Numbered from the stretch's first letter, positions 35,038 through 46,935 are shown. The stretch: DNA of 64,000 bases from Symsagittifera roscoffensis (GCF_963678635.1 NC_087070.1:43818988-43882987); one strand, 5' to 3'. Made by a program: numbers and translations. Notes: a model not told the origin generated them from the letters alone.

Positions 35038-35640
35038 ACAGCCCGGTCAACTTCCTCATTTAAATCTCGTAGTCTTCATCACAATGGTACAGTGGCATCG
35101 AACAGAATTTACAAAATGCATGAGACCACTTTTATCCACGTCACATCGACTCACCGCAGAAAACAAATAGCATCATACTACACTATTATGGAGTTCCAAA
35201 TTCTTTCACTTATCTGCACTCTCGAGGATATGACTTATGATAAAACAGTTTTTCTGGCTCCTAACGTCAAGTTCCCGATTTAAAAACTTTTCTCCTAGAA
35301 TTAAAAAGTGTTGGGACGCAGGACGGTCCTGCCAACCAACAAACTAAAATTATCCCACTATGCTTCTTCACTTCGGAAATTTAGTTGTTATCAGTCCTGA
35401 ATTACAAAAGTAAGGAACTCGGTAGTTAGAAGGAACAATGAAATAATCTCCCTCTTCAAGAGATTACCCGAGCCATTCATATCACCACAAATTGATCAGC
35501 CATCTTAGTTGATTAAAAACAATCAAGCAGGCTGGAAAAGTTAAAATACTCTCCACTCAAGCCTCTGTAAACAAATAGTAAGTGTCTCTAAAGCCACCAA
35601 CTGAAATCACAACGCAAATTTACAAGTGCAACCAATTGTT
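35038..35640 (-). other. 3' non-coding region of the minus-strand SGNH element
   Basis: This lies between the basic C-terminal tail and the polypurine tract. It is AT-rich with no open frame of note. It is presumably the 3' untranslated part of the element. Confidence 0.5.
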
Positions 35641-36200
35641 TAATCTTCAAAATTCAACTAAATGTTTTCTTTTCAGTTTCAATGCAAGCTTAGTTGCTTT
35701 GTTTCTCATTTGAATTTTTGACACACAAATTAATTCTGAGTTCTTAACATCTTCTCTTTCAATTCTCCCCTGCTCGCTTCTTTGTTTTTTTCTTTGTTTT
35801 CTTCTTCTTCGTTGTCTTGTAACACGTCGGTAGCTTTTCTGACGCTGTTGAAGGCAGTCCTCCAACACTTCTGATCTTCTACTCTTTGTTTGCAACAAGG
35901 TAGAGGATCAAAGTTAGTTTCCCTGTTTCGGCAGAAGCTGTTGTGGAGGCACAATGTCACGTTTCTCCCCAAGTCTTCCTTCAACATTTCTTCTCTTTCT
36001 CTCCCAACACACTCACTTGTTCTAGACATTCTCTTCGCTGCTTGCTCGCTGCATTCCGATGAGTTACAAAAGCTCGCTTGAAAGTCCCTGCTCCAATGTC
36101 CAGTTGATACGCACTGTACACTCTGCTGCGGTTCGACATATGCTTCTTGGCATATTCGTACAACATTGCAGTCATGTTGGCTCTAAACCATGGCATCATC
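35640..36200 (-). pseudogene. Basic C-terminal tail of the SGNH element
   Basis: The reading MMPWFRANMTAMLYEYAKKH (36,199-36,140) aligns with RFRATLTFWLSVLTKNHVKK of copy 3. DLGRNVTLCLHNSFCR near 35.97 kb aligns with copies 1 and 3. It ends in a Glu/Lys-rich run. The hydrophobic stretch followed by basic residues could be a membrane or matrix-facing tail, but no family was recognised. It is a fossil. Confidence 0.45.
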
Positions 36201-36294
36201 CGTCATCTGTCCCATATCTTTTTCACTTCCATCGGATTGTTCAGGCTTTTGCACATTGTCTCAAAAAGATCAAATCTTTTAGATCTAAATCTTT

Positions 36295-37740
36295 TTAACC
36301 CAATTCCTGCAACTGTTGTTTTGTAGGCGTCTCGTGTCGATTGTTCTCTTTCACATGAGCTTCCAGCCATCGTATCGCTATCATAACTCCCACTATCACT
36401 ATCGTTATGGGCTGTGATGAATCTGGTAAAACCATGGAGAGCAGCTCTCCACAGTCACAGATCAACACCAGAATACTATGCCCGGGATACCAACATGTTT
36501 TTAGCAAGCAATGGCAGGAAAACTCGTCATGCGTCAACATAATACTCCTCCAATTACACTTTCCCGACGCTTCCAGTCGTGATTCTACTTCCATCATCAC
36601 TCGGTGGATTTCATCATTCTCGTCTACCGCATTGTAATCCATGGCTGTTGATCCTTTCTGCTTCTGTTTTTCATAATCACTGAAATTGCCACTGGCGTAT
36701 CTCATGATCTTCTTTCACAGTATCGGTTCTAACTCTTCGTTGGTTCTCTCTGGAACTGCTGAGAACATCTTGTACAAAAACTCGTAAGATTTTTCTGACA
36801 TCTTTGCTAATCTTACGCATTTCGGTACTGAGAAGGCTTGATCCACGATCGTCCTCGTACTCTTCACATCCACCGCTACAAAATGCACTGGGTATCTGCT
36901 GTTGCACATTGGAGCTAATGTCGATCCCACTAAATATTGCGCTCCTGACGGTCTACGATAAATTTCACTGTGCAGGATGTTCATTTCCGCCTCGATCGCT
37001 TCCCTCCACCTTTCAATATACTTTTGCTCGGTTTGCAAAACTCGCGGAACCACTTCTACACTGATGGTAGTGGCCATCTCATGCTTTTGTTCTAGATTCA
37101 CTAGTAACTCTTTAGAGCCAAACATGCTGTAGAATCCTAGTGCAGTCACCAGATTCATCTCAGTTCCTCCACGGCATTCCGTTTCCGTCTTTGCTTTCAT
37201 TACGACGTTCCAAACAATATCGTTAATTGCTTTTGCTGCTTCGCGAAAGTCTTCACGCAATCCAAACCTCCACAGATGTGACCCTCCAGTCCACAGACTT
37301 TTGCCAGGCAGCTACTACCAGGTTTAACCCAGTCCTTTGGTCCCCAGCCAGGCAACTCCACTTTGTCTTCTCCGTTGCCCTTAGAGGCTGTCGTCATCAA
37401 ACTGATGTTCAGATCACGCAAGGTATAGTCTGAATTCAATTCCTTCTGCGCATCCTGTGTCGCACGCATTATCGATTCGGCATTAGGACTCGGACACCAT
37501 GATGGTTTCATCAGTCCCCACGCCACCATTAGACCCGTTTTTAGCAGTTCGTCCGAGAAACCCGATCCAAATTCTACTCGGTTGTCAGATCTTGGCACTG
37601 AAGGTGAAGTCACCTTTTCTTCCAACACAAGTCCCAGCTTAGCCTGCTGATTAGCAGCGCTTCTTATCGTTGCAATTCTTGACGTCCCAAATCTTAGCAA
37701 CACTGTAATTGAAGAAACAATCGCGTATGTCTTCATTTAT
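36295..37740 (-). pseudogene. Cys-rich part with a transmembrane segment, envelope-like (tentative)
   Basis: Three open stretches occur in a row. Near 37.3 kb is a Cys cluster of the type CLAKVCGLEGHICGGLDC. Near 36.51 kb is CHCLLKTCWYPG then LICDCGELL. Near 36.41-36.37 kb a hydrophobic run of the type ITIVIVGVMIAI is followed by charged residues, the pattern of a single-pass membrane anchor with a short inner tail. A Cys-rich ectodomain plus anchor near the 3' end of an LTR element is envelope-like in position and shape, but no fusion peptide, furin site or known env family was recognised. It is a fossil. Confidence 0.35.
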
Positions 37741-38229
37741 GAAAGGGTTGTATGCTATCCCTACGATCCCAGATACGTAACTGTACGATTTCTTCCTGAT
37801 CGGTCCGCAATATTCACTGGACTTCGGCAGTGCTCACATAGATTCCTTTGTGAGCCTCAGCTCCTTGTTTGAGAATCTCCTTATTCCGTCAATCTTCTTC
37901 ATTGGTTCCAGTTCCACAGGTTTTTTCATGTTCACTCGCATTGGTTTACTCTGCTGGATGCCCAAAAGTGCTAATAATAGCAACGCTTTCGCTCATTCTT
38001 CGCCTTCCCTTAGTTTCTTGACACAAGTGTTCAACGCCGGCACTGATATTTGTTCCAGCTTGAATCGAGTGAAACTGAGGGCGTCTCTCCGCTTTGCGCA
38101 CGCTACTGCCGCTCCTTCTTGGGTCATTAGATCACTTATACTCTTCATTAAGAATATCTTCTCTCCCTTCGATCTTTTTCTTTCTTCTGAGTCGTATTCC
38201 CCCTGTTACAGTCCAGTCAAGCACCGAGC

Positions 38230-41180
38230 GAACCTAAGTTACAATTCTGTTCTCGCATAGGGTAGCGCTATCAGAGCTTCGGATGGTTCTTAATTCTTCT
38301 TCGAAAGGCCGTAACACCACTGCTCTCCATGGTGGGCTCACTAACTGGTCTATCGTTTCCGCGTGCATCTCAGAAGAGGCCAGAAATCCATATGCCTTCT
38401 GCTTTATGGCTGTGGCCTTTAGTGGAGTTTCTGTACTCCACCATCTCCATGTATCCACCAGTGGGTTCATCAATCGAGACCGTTTATCGACACTGTCAGT
38501 CGGTTGTACTCCATTGGGATTAGCTGTCCTACGACGCTTCCCTTTCCATGGTTCATGGAAGATTGTTTGAAATTTCGTAGGGTACTCTTTCCACATTGGA
38601 TGAGTATTTCCATTTCTAATGTTGCTCCAGTCAGAGTGCGGTCACTCCTCTTGGTTTTATAACTGGCTTATTTTTTTCCTGCCATGAGAATGAGTGACAC
38701 CATCGCTACGTCAGTCAACATTCTGTCTGTGCCAGGCAATCGGGCATCACCCTGTCCTAGGTCCATGGCTTCTTCGACACACATTTTTTTGGCTGAGTTG
38801 TCAACTTTTATCGAGATTTCAGAGTCCACCTTCGTTTTTTCAAATTTCATCAATGTCATTTTGCCGCCAAGTTTTACTTTCATATCGTTAATCATGTCAA
38901 TCACCATCTTTGATCGCATCGTTCCTTTTCGAGTTCTTGACAGATACACTACTTCATCGTTCCCTTCTTGCGGTGTTGCCTTTATAGGAGAATTCGCCTC
39001 ACTTTCTTCAGTGGCCGAGTCGATCAATAACTCGCTCAATCTGCCTTCACACTCGTCGAGTTTGTGAAGGATTTCCCGCATCATTGGTCTGTTGAGACCT
39101 GTTTACAGCATAGAAATGGTCCCGTAGCTCTGAACTACCGGCCAGACCTCTTCCATGAAGGCAACTTTGTATTGCATCACGTCCTATTCTCGTGGTCTCT
39201 GTGATGAACTTCCCACTCTTTTTCGGGGAACGTTCCCAAAAAAGGTTACTTTGGCATTGCCTCTTATTCTTCTTCACCCCGCAGATTCCATTAAAAAAAA
39301 TTTTTCGGCATTTTTAGAGTTGCTCGGAGAGCTGCTCTCCAGCAAATTCTGGTTCAACTCCATGAAGGCCGACGGAGGTTCCAGCGTAGAAGTACCCTCC
39401 TCTGCTGGCTCAGTCGTTCCTTCTAACGTGTCTGTGACATTTTCAAAGTCGCTGAGGAAGTCGCATCTCGGAGAGTTTTGCCCCTCTTCTTTTGTTGGTT
39501 TCGAAGGCTCTCAACCTAGGGTTTGTACTACTGAGTGTGCTCCGAGCAACATCTTTCTGATCAAAGGAATTTCAGGGATTTCTTCTAGCAGTTTCTTGAC
39601 CCCAGCCTTTCGTTTCTACCCTCACTTTGTGATACGATGCAGTGGGATGAAGAGTTTTGGTAACTTCGCCGATCGTCTCATTGTAGGGCCTTAAATTCCA
39701 GAGCTTCGGGACTACTTCGATATGCCCTCTATCCACTTCTCCCATACGATCACGGAAGTGATCATCATAATTTATGACAGTCATCTCCAACTCTGATATT
39801 TTTGCGAACAACAAATCCTCACTCATCATTTCTCGTAGTGCGTGCTGTTCACACCATATAAGTGAATTTCCGTCCACTGCTGCGATGAGGTTCAGGTGCA
39901 ACATCGACCTCCTGCATGCTTCCACGTTAACGTCGCGGAACGAAGACGCGCATGCAGGACCGTATATCACCGTCACTAACTCCTTGGCTCCTCTGATCAG
40001 CGCTAAGGGATTGGTCCTCATGGCCAAGCTCAGGTCAGTTAACAGGGGCATGCCCCAGCAATACGTCGCACGTCTTCTTCCTTTTGCAATTGTCTCATTA
40101 TCTCCTGTTCAAAAGCGATTCTGCTGCAGGATGTACTTGATAAGAGTATGTCGCAGATCTCTTATCTTAGTCCAGGAATCAGTGAGTCACTTCACGTCAA
40201 ACCTCCTTACGTTCTCTCTCATTTGCTCAGGGTAGCGGGTCAGATTCATCAATCCTCCCAAGTTCCCATGTGTGATCGCAATTAGCGTCAGAAGTCCATC
40301 TAACCGCAAGTTCTGCACTCCTTCAGTGAGCAGAACCACTGGTCCTTTCACAAAATTCACCAAACGTCACGAACAGAGCTAGTATTGATAACTCTGTGAC
40401 TGCTTAGAGGAACTCTGTGATCAAGTATCGAGAGAGCGAGGAGTTGACTTTTGTCAGGAAGGACGCGGTCCACCCTGCTCCCAACCCTTCCAGCATACTG
40501 TCAGTCCGGTCAAAGCCTCCTTCTCCCTTCAAATTCTGTGTCCAGAAAGCTTCCAGGGTAAATTGGCACACTCTGTTTACAAACTCGGCTGACTTCTCCT
40601 CTCTGACTCGGCGTACTTCTCGTCTCCCTGGCCTCAGTTTGAGTTGTCGGCAGAAGTTGGACAGTTCCAACCCCAATACTTCATCTAACACTAACCTGTG
40701 CAAGGAATGGTCCTTGAATCCTCGCATTGCATTCGAGATGTCCGACCATACTGCCGGCAATTCCGCCCTAAGTGGCTTAAGATCTCCACTTCTATTCCGC
40801 GATTCGGGGCAGATATGATCACATCATATTTCCCTTCTTAGAGCAACGCCATTATCGCATATACGAACTTCAATCCATCAGGGAGATGTGCATATCCCGA
40901 AGATAGTGCAAACACAGCTTTCGGTGTTTTTTTTTGGTAATGCATCTCCTTTCAGCGTATCCATTATTTCGCTCCTCGATTCGAAGATAAACTTTATCGC
41001 TGGCCATTTTGCGTCCTCCGCCGTTGTAGGCTCTCTGAGTCTGCTCAGGAAACCCCTAATGTGTAGATGGTCGTTCATGCCGGCAAACACGATCGTGATC
41101 GGGTTTATTTCTCTTTGTCGTTGTATCCCAAACGCCATTGACACAGATTGCACCAGGTCCAGTTCGATTGCTGCCAGCAT
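38230..41180 (-). pseudogene. Middle region of the SGNH element (minus copy)
   Basis: Several open stretches of 100 to 160 codons lie in order on the minus strand. They include MPAVWSDISNAMRGFKDHSL (from 40,760), related to copy 1 near 8.0 kb, and NPITIVFAGMNDHLHIRGFL near 41.09 kb, related to the ITVVI-x-NDHLHARGFL-like stretch of copy 1 near 7.65 kb. A stretch near 39.0 kb (IDMINDMKVKLGGKM) is amphipathic. No catalytic motif was recognised. It is a fossil with several breaks. Confidence 0.45.
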
Positions 41181-41660
41181 TATAACGTCAGGCCAAAACA
41201 GAGACTTGGAGGTATCTTTGCTTTTCTAATTTCCACTTTATCGTACGCCGCAAAGATAGTCTCATCCTTCTTAGTCATCTTCATCCCACCATATCTCTGA
41301 ACATCGCCTTCTTGAGTCACTTGTTTCGGGTAAGCTCTTTCTTTCACGTGAGATGGGGGTGCTCCTATTTGCTTGAACATTTTCACATGTTTTCTTATTG
41401 GTTTTCTCGTTGTCAAGAATCTTCCGGCTCTTTCTTCTCAATTTTCTTCGCCATGATTCATGTTCACGTCCTGCAAATGTCTCTCATTTTCTGGACCCAT
41501 TGGTTTGTTGGAGGGCAGTCCCTCTAAATCGTCAAATCTTCTGTTTGTTCGTCGTTCTTCGCGGCTGGTACTCGTAGTTTCCGATCTTGTTTCCAATTTC
41601 GAGGTGCCTGATGTCTCCGTTGTCAAGTTACCAGGTCATAATCTTCGCCGTGGATGAAAA
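41180..41660 (-). pseudogene. Low-complexity linker after the SGNH block
   Basis: Ser/Thr/Arg/Glu-rich readings such as SETTSTSREERRTNRR near 41.57 kb lie between the SGNH block and the middle region. Such composition is typical of disordered linkers. It is part of the same fossil. Confidence 0.4.
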
Positions 41661-41889
41661 GTTCTTCTTAGCGCTGAAAAGCGCTTCTCCCAGTCGGTTC
41701 AGTACGTCCGCTCTTTGTCCTGGCTCGCTGGAGCTTTTGTGGTTTGTAGGTCACGACTGAGACTTCTCCCATACGTGTTTCTAGGTTAAGGGTCGCAAAG
41801 GTTGAGAGTGCCGGTTCATTCGTCGTTTATTCCTTCTTCGGTACTCCCGTGTCAAAGAGCTCGACCTCCATTTTATCCAGTCGCTCCTG

Positions 41890-42440
41890 GAAGACTCAGT
41901 TCATCCAGGCTTGTCCTTTTATACTATCAAAAAGGATTCCAACGGTGGTAAGTCTGGCCTGATCCATAGCTCTGAGCTCATGTTCGATATCCGTGAGGAT
42001 CATCCGTCCAGCATTACGACTCGCCAGATTTCTCACTTTGTTGTTCCACCTGATAACCCCTTTGTTAGGCCTCTTTTCCGCCGATTTCTTGAGCTCATCG
42101 GTACGGTGCAGACGGTCAGTACGGGGCACTTGAACTTCTGCCAGAGAGTAGTAAACAGGCACACCATCATCGATTCCCACTGTGCCTCTTCCTCATCTGA
42201 ACCTCTGGACACATTCTTTGTCCCTACTAGGATCATTATGCTAGGGATTCTTCCTGGGTTCATCAGCTCCACCATTCGATGTAGCTGGGCTTTTGGGCAC
42301 CTCCAAAGGCCAACACCGTGGTGATCCAGGAGGTCCTCAGGTTTTGGAGAACTCTCACCAAACACTGACATAGTATCATGTGTGATGTCCCGAGCGGCGC
42401 TTGTTGCAAATTTATTGCCGGACTCCAAGTCGATCAATGA
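41890..42440 (-). pseudogene. SGNH/GDSL-hydrolase-like domain part (minus copy)
   Basis: The reading IMILVGTKNVSRGSDE (42,240-42,191) fits block III (G-x-N type) of SGNH hydrolases. It is followed by a W...FTTLWQKF helix, a VLTVCTVP strand near 42.11 kb and an N-x3-N-x3 stretch. The segment ARLTTVGILFDSIKGQAWMN (41,955-41,896) sits where block V (D-x2-H, then a helix) belongs. SGNH enzymes are esterases; in a retroelement a membrane- or lipid-modifying role has been proposed for some LINE ORF1 proteins, which is only an analogy here. It is a fossil, part of a broken element. Confidence 0.6.
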
Positions 42441-42500
42441 AAGCAGGATCGCGGATTCTCATCCGGAACTCCTGTAAAAATATTCTTCACCTGGTTGTTC

Positions 42501-42540
42501 TTCTGCACATCAAACACTCGGGACACTTTTTACATCGGCA
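42501..42540 (-). other. Cysteine cluster C-x-C-x2-C-x2-C-x2-C
   Basis: The translated minus strand reads RCRCKKCPECLMCRR. Five Cys with regular spacing and flanking Arg/Lys suggest a small zinc-binding, possibly nucleic-acid-binding, knuckle just ahead of the SGNH block. It is not a canonical CCHC Gag knuckle. Confidence 0.5.
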
Positions 42541-42849
42541 TCTCTCTTATTTTCCTGTCCGGCTCTTCAGAGATCTTTGCTGGTAACGTGGCATTGTCAA
42601 ATCCCGTTTTTTCATCGTTTCTTGGGTGAGCTCCACTCTGCCCGTGTCGTCATTTCTTCCATCGGTTGCAGTCATCTCGGAACCTGGCGCACTGCCTTTA
42701 GTGACAAGTCGTCCAGTTGTTTCTATCAACTTCCGCACTGTCTGTTCCACGACTGGGTCACCTAGGTTGTCACTTGGGTCCGAGATCGTCACTCTTCCGG
42801 CCGTAGTCGGGGGTCGCACCTCCGTCGTTTTACTTAATTCGCGAGGCGT

Positions 42850-43120
42850 TAGCAGCTCCATCGGGGACTTCCCACGAGGAATATTCCTTGCAGGTATCGC
42901 TTTTTCTACTGCTGTCGTCAAAACCAGCCGTTCCGATCGCTCTTTGTAGTCTCGCCTCAAGCGTTCTATTTCTTCACTCTGCTTCTTGTTACAATCTTCA
43001 AACTGTCTTTTCCACATTTGTTTGTCTTCCTCTACACTGAGCATAGTCTCAGTCATTTGATCTTGTTCTCTTCTTGTCTCCTCTAGTTCTTGCATCGTCC
43101 CGTTCAGATCCTGCATCGTT
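42850..43120 (-). pseudogene. Coiled-coil part of the SGNH element
   Basis: The open stretch from 43,116 reads as a long charged helix: MQDLNGTMQELEETRREQDQ followed by further heptad-like Leu/Met spacing and EEIERLRRDYKERSERL near 42.95 kb. A coiled coil near the N-terminus would allow multimer formation, as in LINE ORF1 proteins and Gag-like proteins. This function is inferred from shape only. Confidence 0.55.
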
Positions 43121-43583
43121 GCATTCGTCTGAATTTTTCTTCTACTCTCGCCTTCTTTAGTGGCAAAACAGCTCTCAGTTGTGAACTAGACGAGGCAGCC
43201 TCGCAGTTCAACTCTTGATGCATTCTTCCCAGCCCAGGCCTAGGCTTGGTCGGCAGAGGCATCTCACCTGGTTGGTAGGTCCTGGAACTTCCCAACCCAG
43301 GCTCGTTTGCCAACTCACTTCCTGAGAGAGCCCTGTTTTTCCACCTCATTACCCTCATATTTTGCCGGTCTAGTACTCCTCGTTCTCCATATGGGGCCAT
43401 CAATAAGACTTCCGTGGGGTGGTCCCCACGGTTATCATGCCCTAAGGCGACCAGCAAATTAACTACCTCTGGGTCCTCTAGAGCGAAGTCTCAATCCATC
43501 AGCCGACGATAGATCGCGTCTATCATCGGTCCTACATACGCATCCGCCAGGTTCATCAGTTCATTCAAATCGAAGTTGTCCAT
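43120..43583 (-). pseudogene. N-terminal segment of the SGNH element (minus copy)
   Basis: The start Met at 43,583-43,581 is followed by NFDLNELMNLADAYVGPMID and a stretch near 43.45 kb (LVALGHDNRGDHPTEVLL) related to copy 1 near 5.34 kb. The Met was chosen because the related frame in copy 1 also begins with a short acidic helical segment, and because upstream DNA is AT-rich and unrelated. It is a fossil part. Confidence 0.5.
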
Positions 43584-43599
43584 TTCGTTAGATTCGGTC

Positions 43600-43950
43600 T
43601 TGATTATCAGTTTGCTCAAATCAAATCTGATGAATAATTAAATGATCAATCAGGATCTAGAAAAGAGGTCATGTTTATCACATTTGTCAACGTTACTATA
43701 GTTTTGTATTGAAATTGATTTAAAACAGTCAGATAAAAAAAATTCGGTCTTAAAAAATAATTAAATCAATCTATTGCTAAAAATCTTGGAAAATGGATAG
43801 ACTGCTAAAAATCTTGGAATATTGGAATTAAGAATGGACAATCCAAACTTTGGATCTATTCCTAAGATCATTATTTGATCATTCATGGTCACTAATCCCT
43901 TCGTACCCAAGGTCTCAATAACATAACACATAACACACATAGTATGACAC
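43600..43950 (-). repeat. Candidate 3' LTR piece of the left gypsy copy
   Basis: On the minus strand a purine-rich GTAGGAGG is directly followed by TGTCATAC at 43,950, which looks like a polypurine tract and LTR start. The following 350 bases are AT-rich, with an internal repeat of ccaagatttttagca. No second copy of this sequence was found at the gypsy 5' ends in the window, so the call is weak. Confidence 0.3.
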
Positions 43951-44739
43951 CTCCTACATACAATCTTAACTCAGCCGATACTCAGATAATATTTCTTATG
44001 TAAGTATACTTGTATGTTAGTATCAGAAAAGATTACGTGTATCAGTGTCTGTGCATATAGCTCCTGTGGATGCAGTCGTGTTGGGTTTGGGTCGTATACT
44101 GGAAGCGAGAGTTCCTTTACCTCCCTTTTCACAAGGAAATCTTTCAGTCTTGCAAGGACAAGACCAAGTTTTCCGGTCCACATGCCGCCTTTCCGTTGCC
44201 CTCGTCACCAAGAAGCGTAACTTTTTTCCTGGTATCTACGAAGCCGCCGGAGGCAAGGCTGCTACGCCTCCTATTCCTGGTCTTTGATTCCAATGGAATT
44301 CTGTGTTTTTATATTCTCTCTTAAAATCTGCTGCTAACGCCGTCCTATAACTCATGTCCGCTGTGATCGCTATCGCACATGTTCTATTCGTAAGTATAAA
44401 ATCGCTATCTGTCAATATAATGCTTCTTAAGTATTCATTTGGCAAGTTAAATTACGACTCAAATATTCTCCCTATGTCCGGTTTCTTAGGATCCTCGCCT
44501 ATTTCTGCTTCTAGGTCACCTGTCTCTATTGCTATTCTTAAGTTTTAAAATTAATTTTTCAGTGTGGGTACAGGCATACCGGAGATTAAAATGAAGTTGG
44601 ATGCAGGAACGAGTAATTGCCATTCCTGAGCAGCCCAGGAAGGATCATCTCTTTCGGTTGTTATGTATTTCGTGCTTTCACGATCTACATCTTGAATCAA
44701 GACACTGGTCTCCTCTGGGTCCGACGTCAATTCCTTGAG

Positions 44740-45815
44740 CTATTCCAAGACACGCAGATTTGTCGAGTCTTGTTTGTACGATTGCTGTTGCTCGTCGTCG
44801 CATTCTACCACGGGTTTCAACCGGTCATCGATCCACTCCTCGTCGCGGTCGTCGACTATGTCTATGTCTTGAGACACTGTTGTTTCTTCTACACCCACTA
44901 ATTCTTCCACTATCTTCTTCAGATCTATTCTGTCCACTACGAAGTCATCTCTGTAAGGGTTGCACTTCTTCGTGAGTCTTGTACTGTCCTTCTGTAGTGT
45001 CTGTATCGTAAATGGTAGGTCTGGTTCCAAATTCTCGGGGACCTCCATTTGTTTGGGGTCTTGCCAGTCCTCTTCTGCGTAGGGTAAGGATCCAGGTCCA
45101 GTGGTGGACTTGATCCTTCCTCCATAACATCATTCCCATCTATCTTCTCCCTGGTGCCCTTCTCCTTGACCTCGCAGGCAGGGTCCATCATAAGATAATC
45201 CCCTTCTTCCATGTCTGCAGGTATACACCAGTCTTCCGTAGATGGGTTGTGTGGCTGAATGTTTTCGAAGTGAGCGGCTCGGTCGGTACTCAGTCTGTAA
45301 AAACGTCCCTCCTGGTGCACTGCCGTAATCATGAAGGGTCCCTTCACTTTTTTAGGAGCGTTTTTGTTCCTTTCAGTGGTATAATGTTTTGAAATACCCA
45401 TACATAGTCTCCTACAGAGTACGCTTTTGCGCCAGCTGCTTTTTTTATCGAACCTTTTCCTCTGCCTTGCCTGTGCCCACTGAGTGTTCCATCTGCACAA
45501 GTCGTTCAGTTCTTGTTGACGTCTAATCACATCCCTTACGTAGATCTGTGGTGATGTTTTCTTTCCCTCATACTCTGGGTAAAAGAAAATCAAGGGCAAA
45601 GACTTCTCGTGTCCAGTTAGCATCATGTGTGGACTAACTCCGGTGGTGGAGTGTTGCGTGCTGTTGTAAGCTCCCATCACCTGTGAAAGGTACCTGTCGC
45701 AATCGGTCATGTACCTGGAACAATCTACCCTCAGCATCGACGCCAGCGTCCGATATTTCATTTCAGTGTCACTCAACACTTTACTGCCATATGCAGAACT
45801 GTTCTCCCATTCCAC
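44740..45815 (-). pseudogene. Integrase C-terminal part and acidic tail of left gypsy copy
   Basis: The reading YNSTQHSTTGVSPHMMLTGH near 45.66 kb matches the end of the integrase core (the Glu-helix region). A GPFMITAVHQEGRFYRLS stretch near 45.33 kb matches the GPY/F module of gypsy integrases. A long Asp/Glu-rich tail follows (VEETTVSQDIDIVDDRDEEW near 44.87 kb). This part of pol joins viral DNA to the chromosome. It is a fossil. Confidence 0.75.
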
Positions 45816-45874
45816 TCCTGCTATTGATGTAGTATTCCTGAGATGGCTACTAGTGATTGATCAGTGTCAGGAAC

Positions 45875-46660
45875 TTACATGCCCTTCTCTGTATCCATGC
45901 CTAGCACTGGCACCTCGCACAGTTCCCGCTTCATGTTCTTGAAGGCAGCTTGAGCTTCTTTGTTCCATTCGAACTTCTTTCCTTTGTTGAGCATCAGTTT
46001 CTGCATGGGGTAGACCTTGTCTGCGTATCCTTTTATGAACTCATGGTAATAATTAGCAAACCCTAAGAAACTCATGAACTGTGTCTACGTTTTGGAGGCC
46101 TTCCATGTGAACACGGCCTCCACTGCCTCCGGGTCCGGCCTTACGCCATGCCGCCTGTCCACCATTCTTCCCAGGTACTTGATTGAATCACATTTCGATG
46201 ATTTGCATTTCAAGCCAGCCCTTTTCATTCAACCAAAGACCTCATCGAGTCAATCAATGTGGTATGCCAAGGTGGGTGTTGCTATGACCACGTCATCCAC
46301 GAAACGCATCACAAGATTCTTATACTTCTCCGTTACTCTGATCAAAGCCTGAGCCATCAGTCTTCGAAAGGTCGCCGTGGCGTTGCACAAGCCAAAGGGC
46401 ATCCTCTTCTACTGGTAGAACCCCAAGTCACATGCGAATCCGGCCTTTTTTCTGTCCTTCTTCCGCAGAGGGATCTGCCGGAAGGAAGAACCCAAGTCCA
46501 GTGTGGTGAAGAACTTGGCGTCGCCAAGTTTCGAGAGGCTCTCGTCTACTCGCGTTATCGGATATGCATCTTTTTTGTCACTGCGTTCAGGTACCGAAAG
46601 TCGCAAAAAAACCCAAGCTGCGCCCTTTCGTTTTGGCCATGACAACCCCACAAACCCAAG
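45875..46660 (-). pseudogene. Reverse transcriptase / RNase H pieces of left gypsy copy
   Basis: Readings KFFTTLDLGSSFRQIPLRKK near 46.52 kb (RT palm, catalytic D of motif A) and MSFLGFANYYHEFIKGYADK (46,075-46,016, the RT-RNase H connection) are typical of Ty3/gypsy pol. The part is broken. Confidence 0.8.
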
Positions 46661-46935
46661 GCGACTTCGAGGGTTCTATCATGTCTTATTCTAGTAACAT
46701 TTCTATTTCCGCTCGGCACGCTTCCGATTTATGAGGCGTCATTCGTCTTGCGCCTTCCGTATGAGGAATGGCGCCTTCCTCTAATTCTTTTTCGTGTTCG
46801 CAACAACCGATAACCGCCTTATGTTTTGAAAATACGTCCACGTTCCAATTAAAACCGCCCTCAAATATTCAAAAACTCTCTCACCTATTTTCCCTCTCAA
46901 GTGTTCTATCTCCGGCAAAACCAGTTTGTCGGATT

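Larger units (their letters stand above)
35038..43583 (-). mobile_element. SGNH hydrolase / envelope-like LTR element, minus strand (fossil)
   Basis: This is the best-preserved copy of the SGNH family in the window. Pieces in order on the minus strand are: start Met at 43,583, a coiled coil (43.12-42.85 kb), a Cys cluster (42,540-42,501), a SGNH-hydrolase-like block (42.44-41.9 kb), a Ser/Thr/Arg-rich linker (41.65-41.2 kb), a long middle part (41.2-38.2 kb), a Cys-rich part with a membrane segment (37.7-36.3 kb) and a basic tail (36.2-35.65 kb). A non-coding stretch, the polypurine tract and an alpha LTR follow. It is broken by perhaps ten or more breaks. No gag or pol motif is inside; the gypsy copy upstream may or may not be part of the same element. 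Confidence 0.6.

Noticed and set aside
36804-43020. Plus-strand open frames of 60-180 codons opposite the SGNH element
   Set aside because: They are complementary shadows of the minus-strand coding traces, with unnatural Ser/Phe/Leu-rich composition.
43951-44600. Alpha-LTR identity of the DNA between the left gypsy pol end and the SGNH start
   Set aside because: A few words look similar (aggaatagg..cagccttgcc), but order and length do not hold up well enough to call it an alpha LTR.
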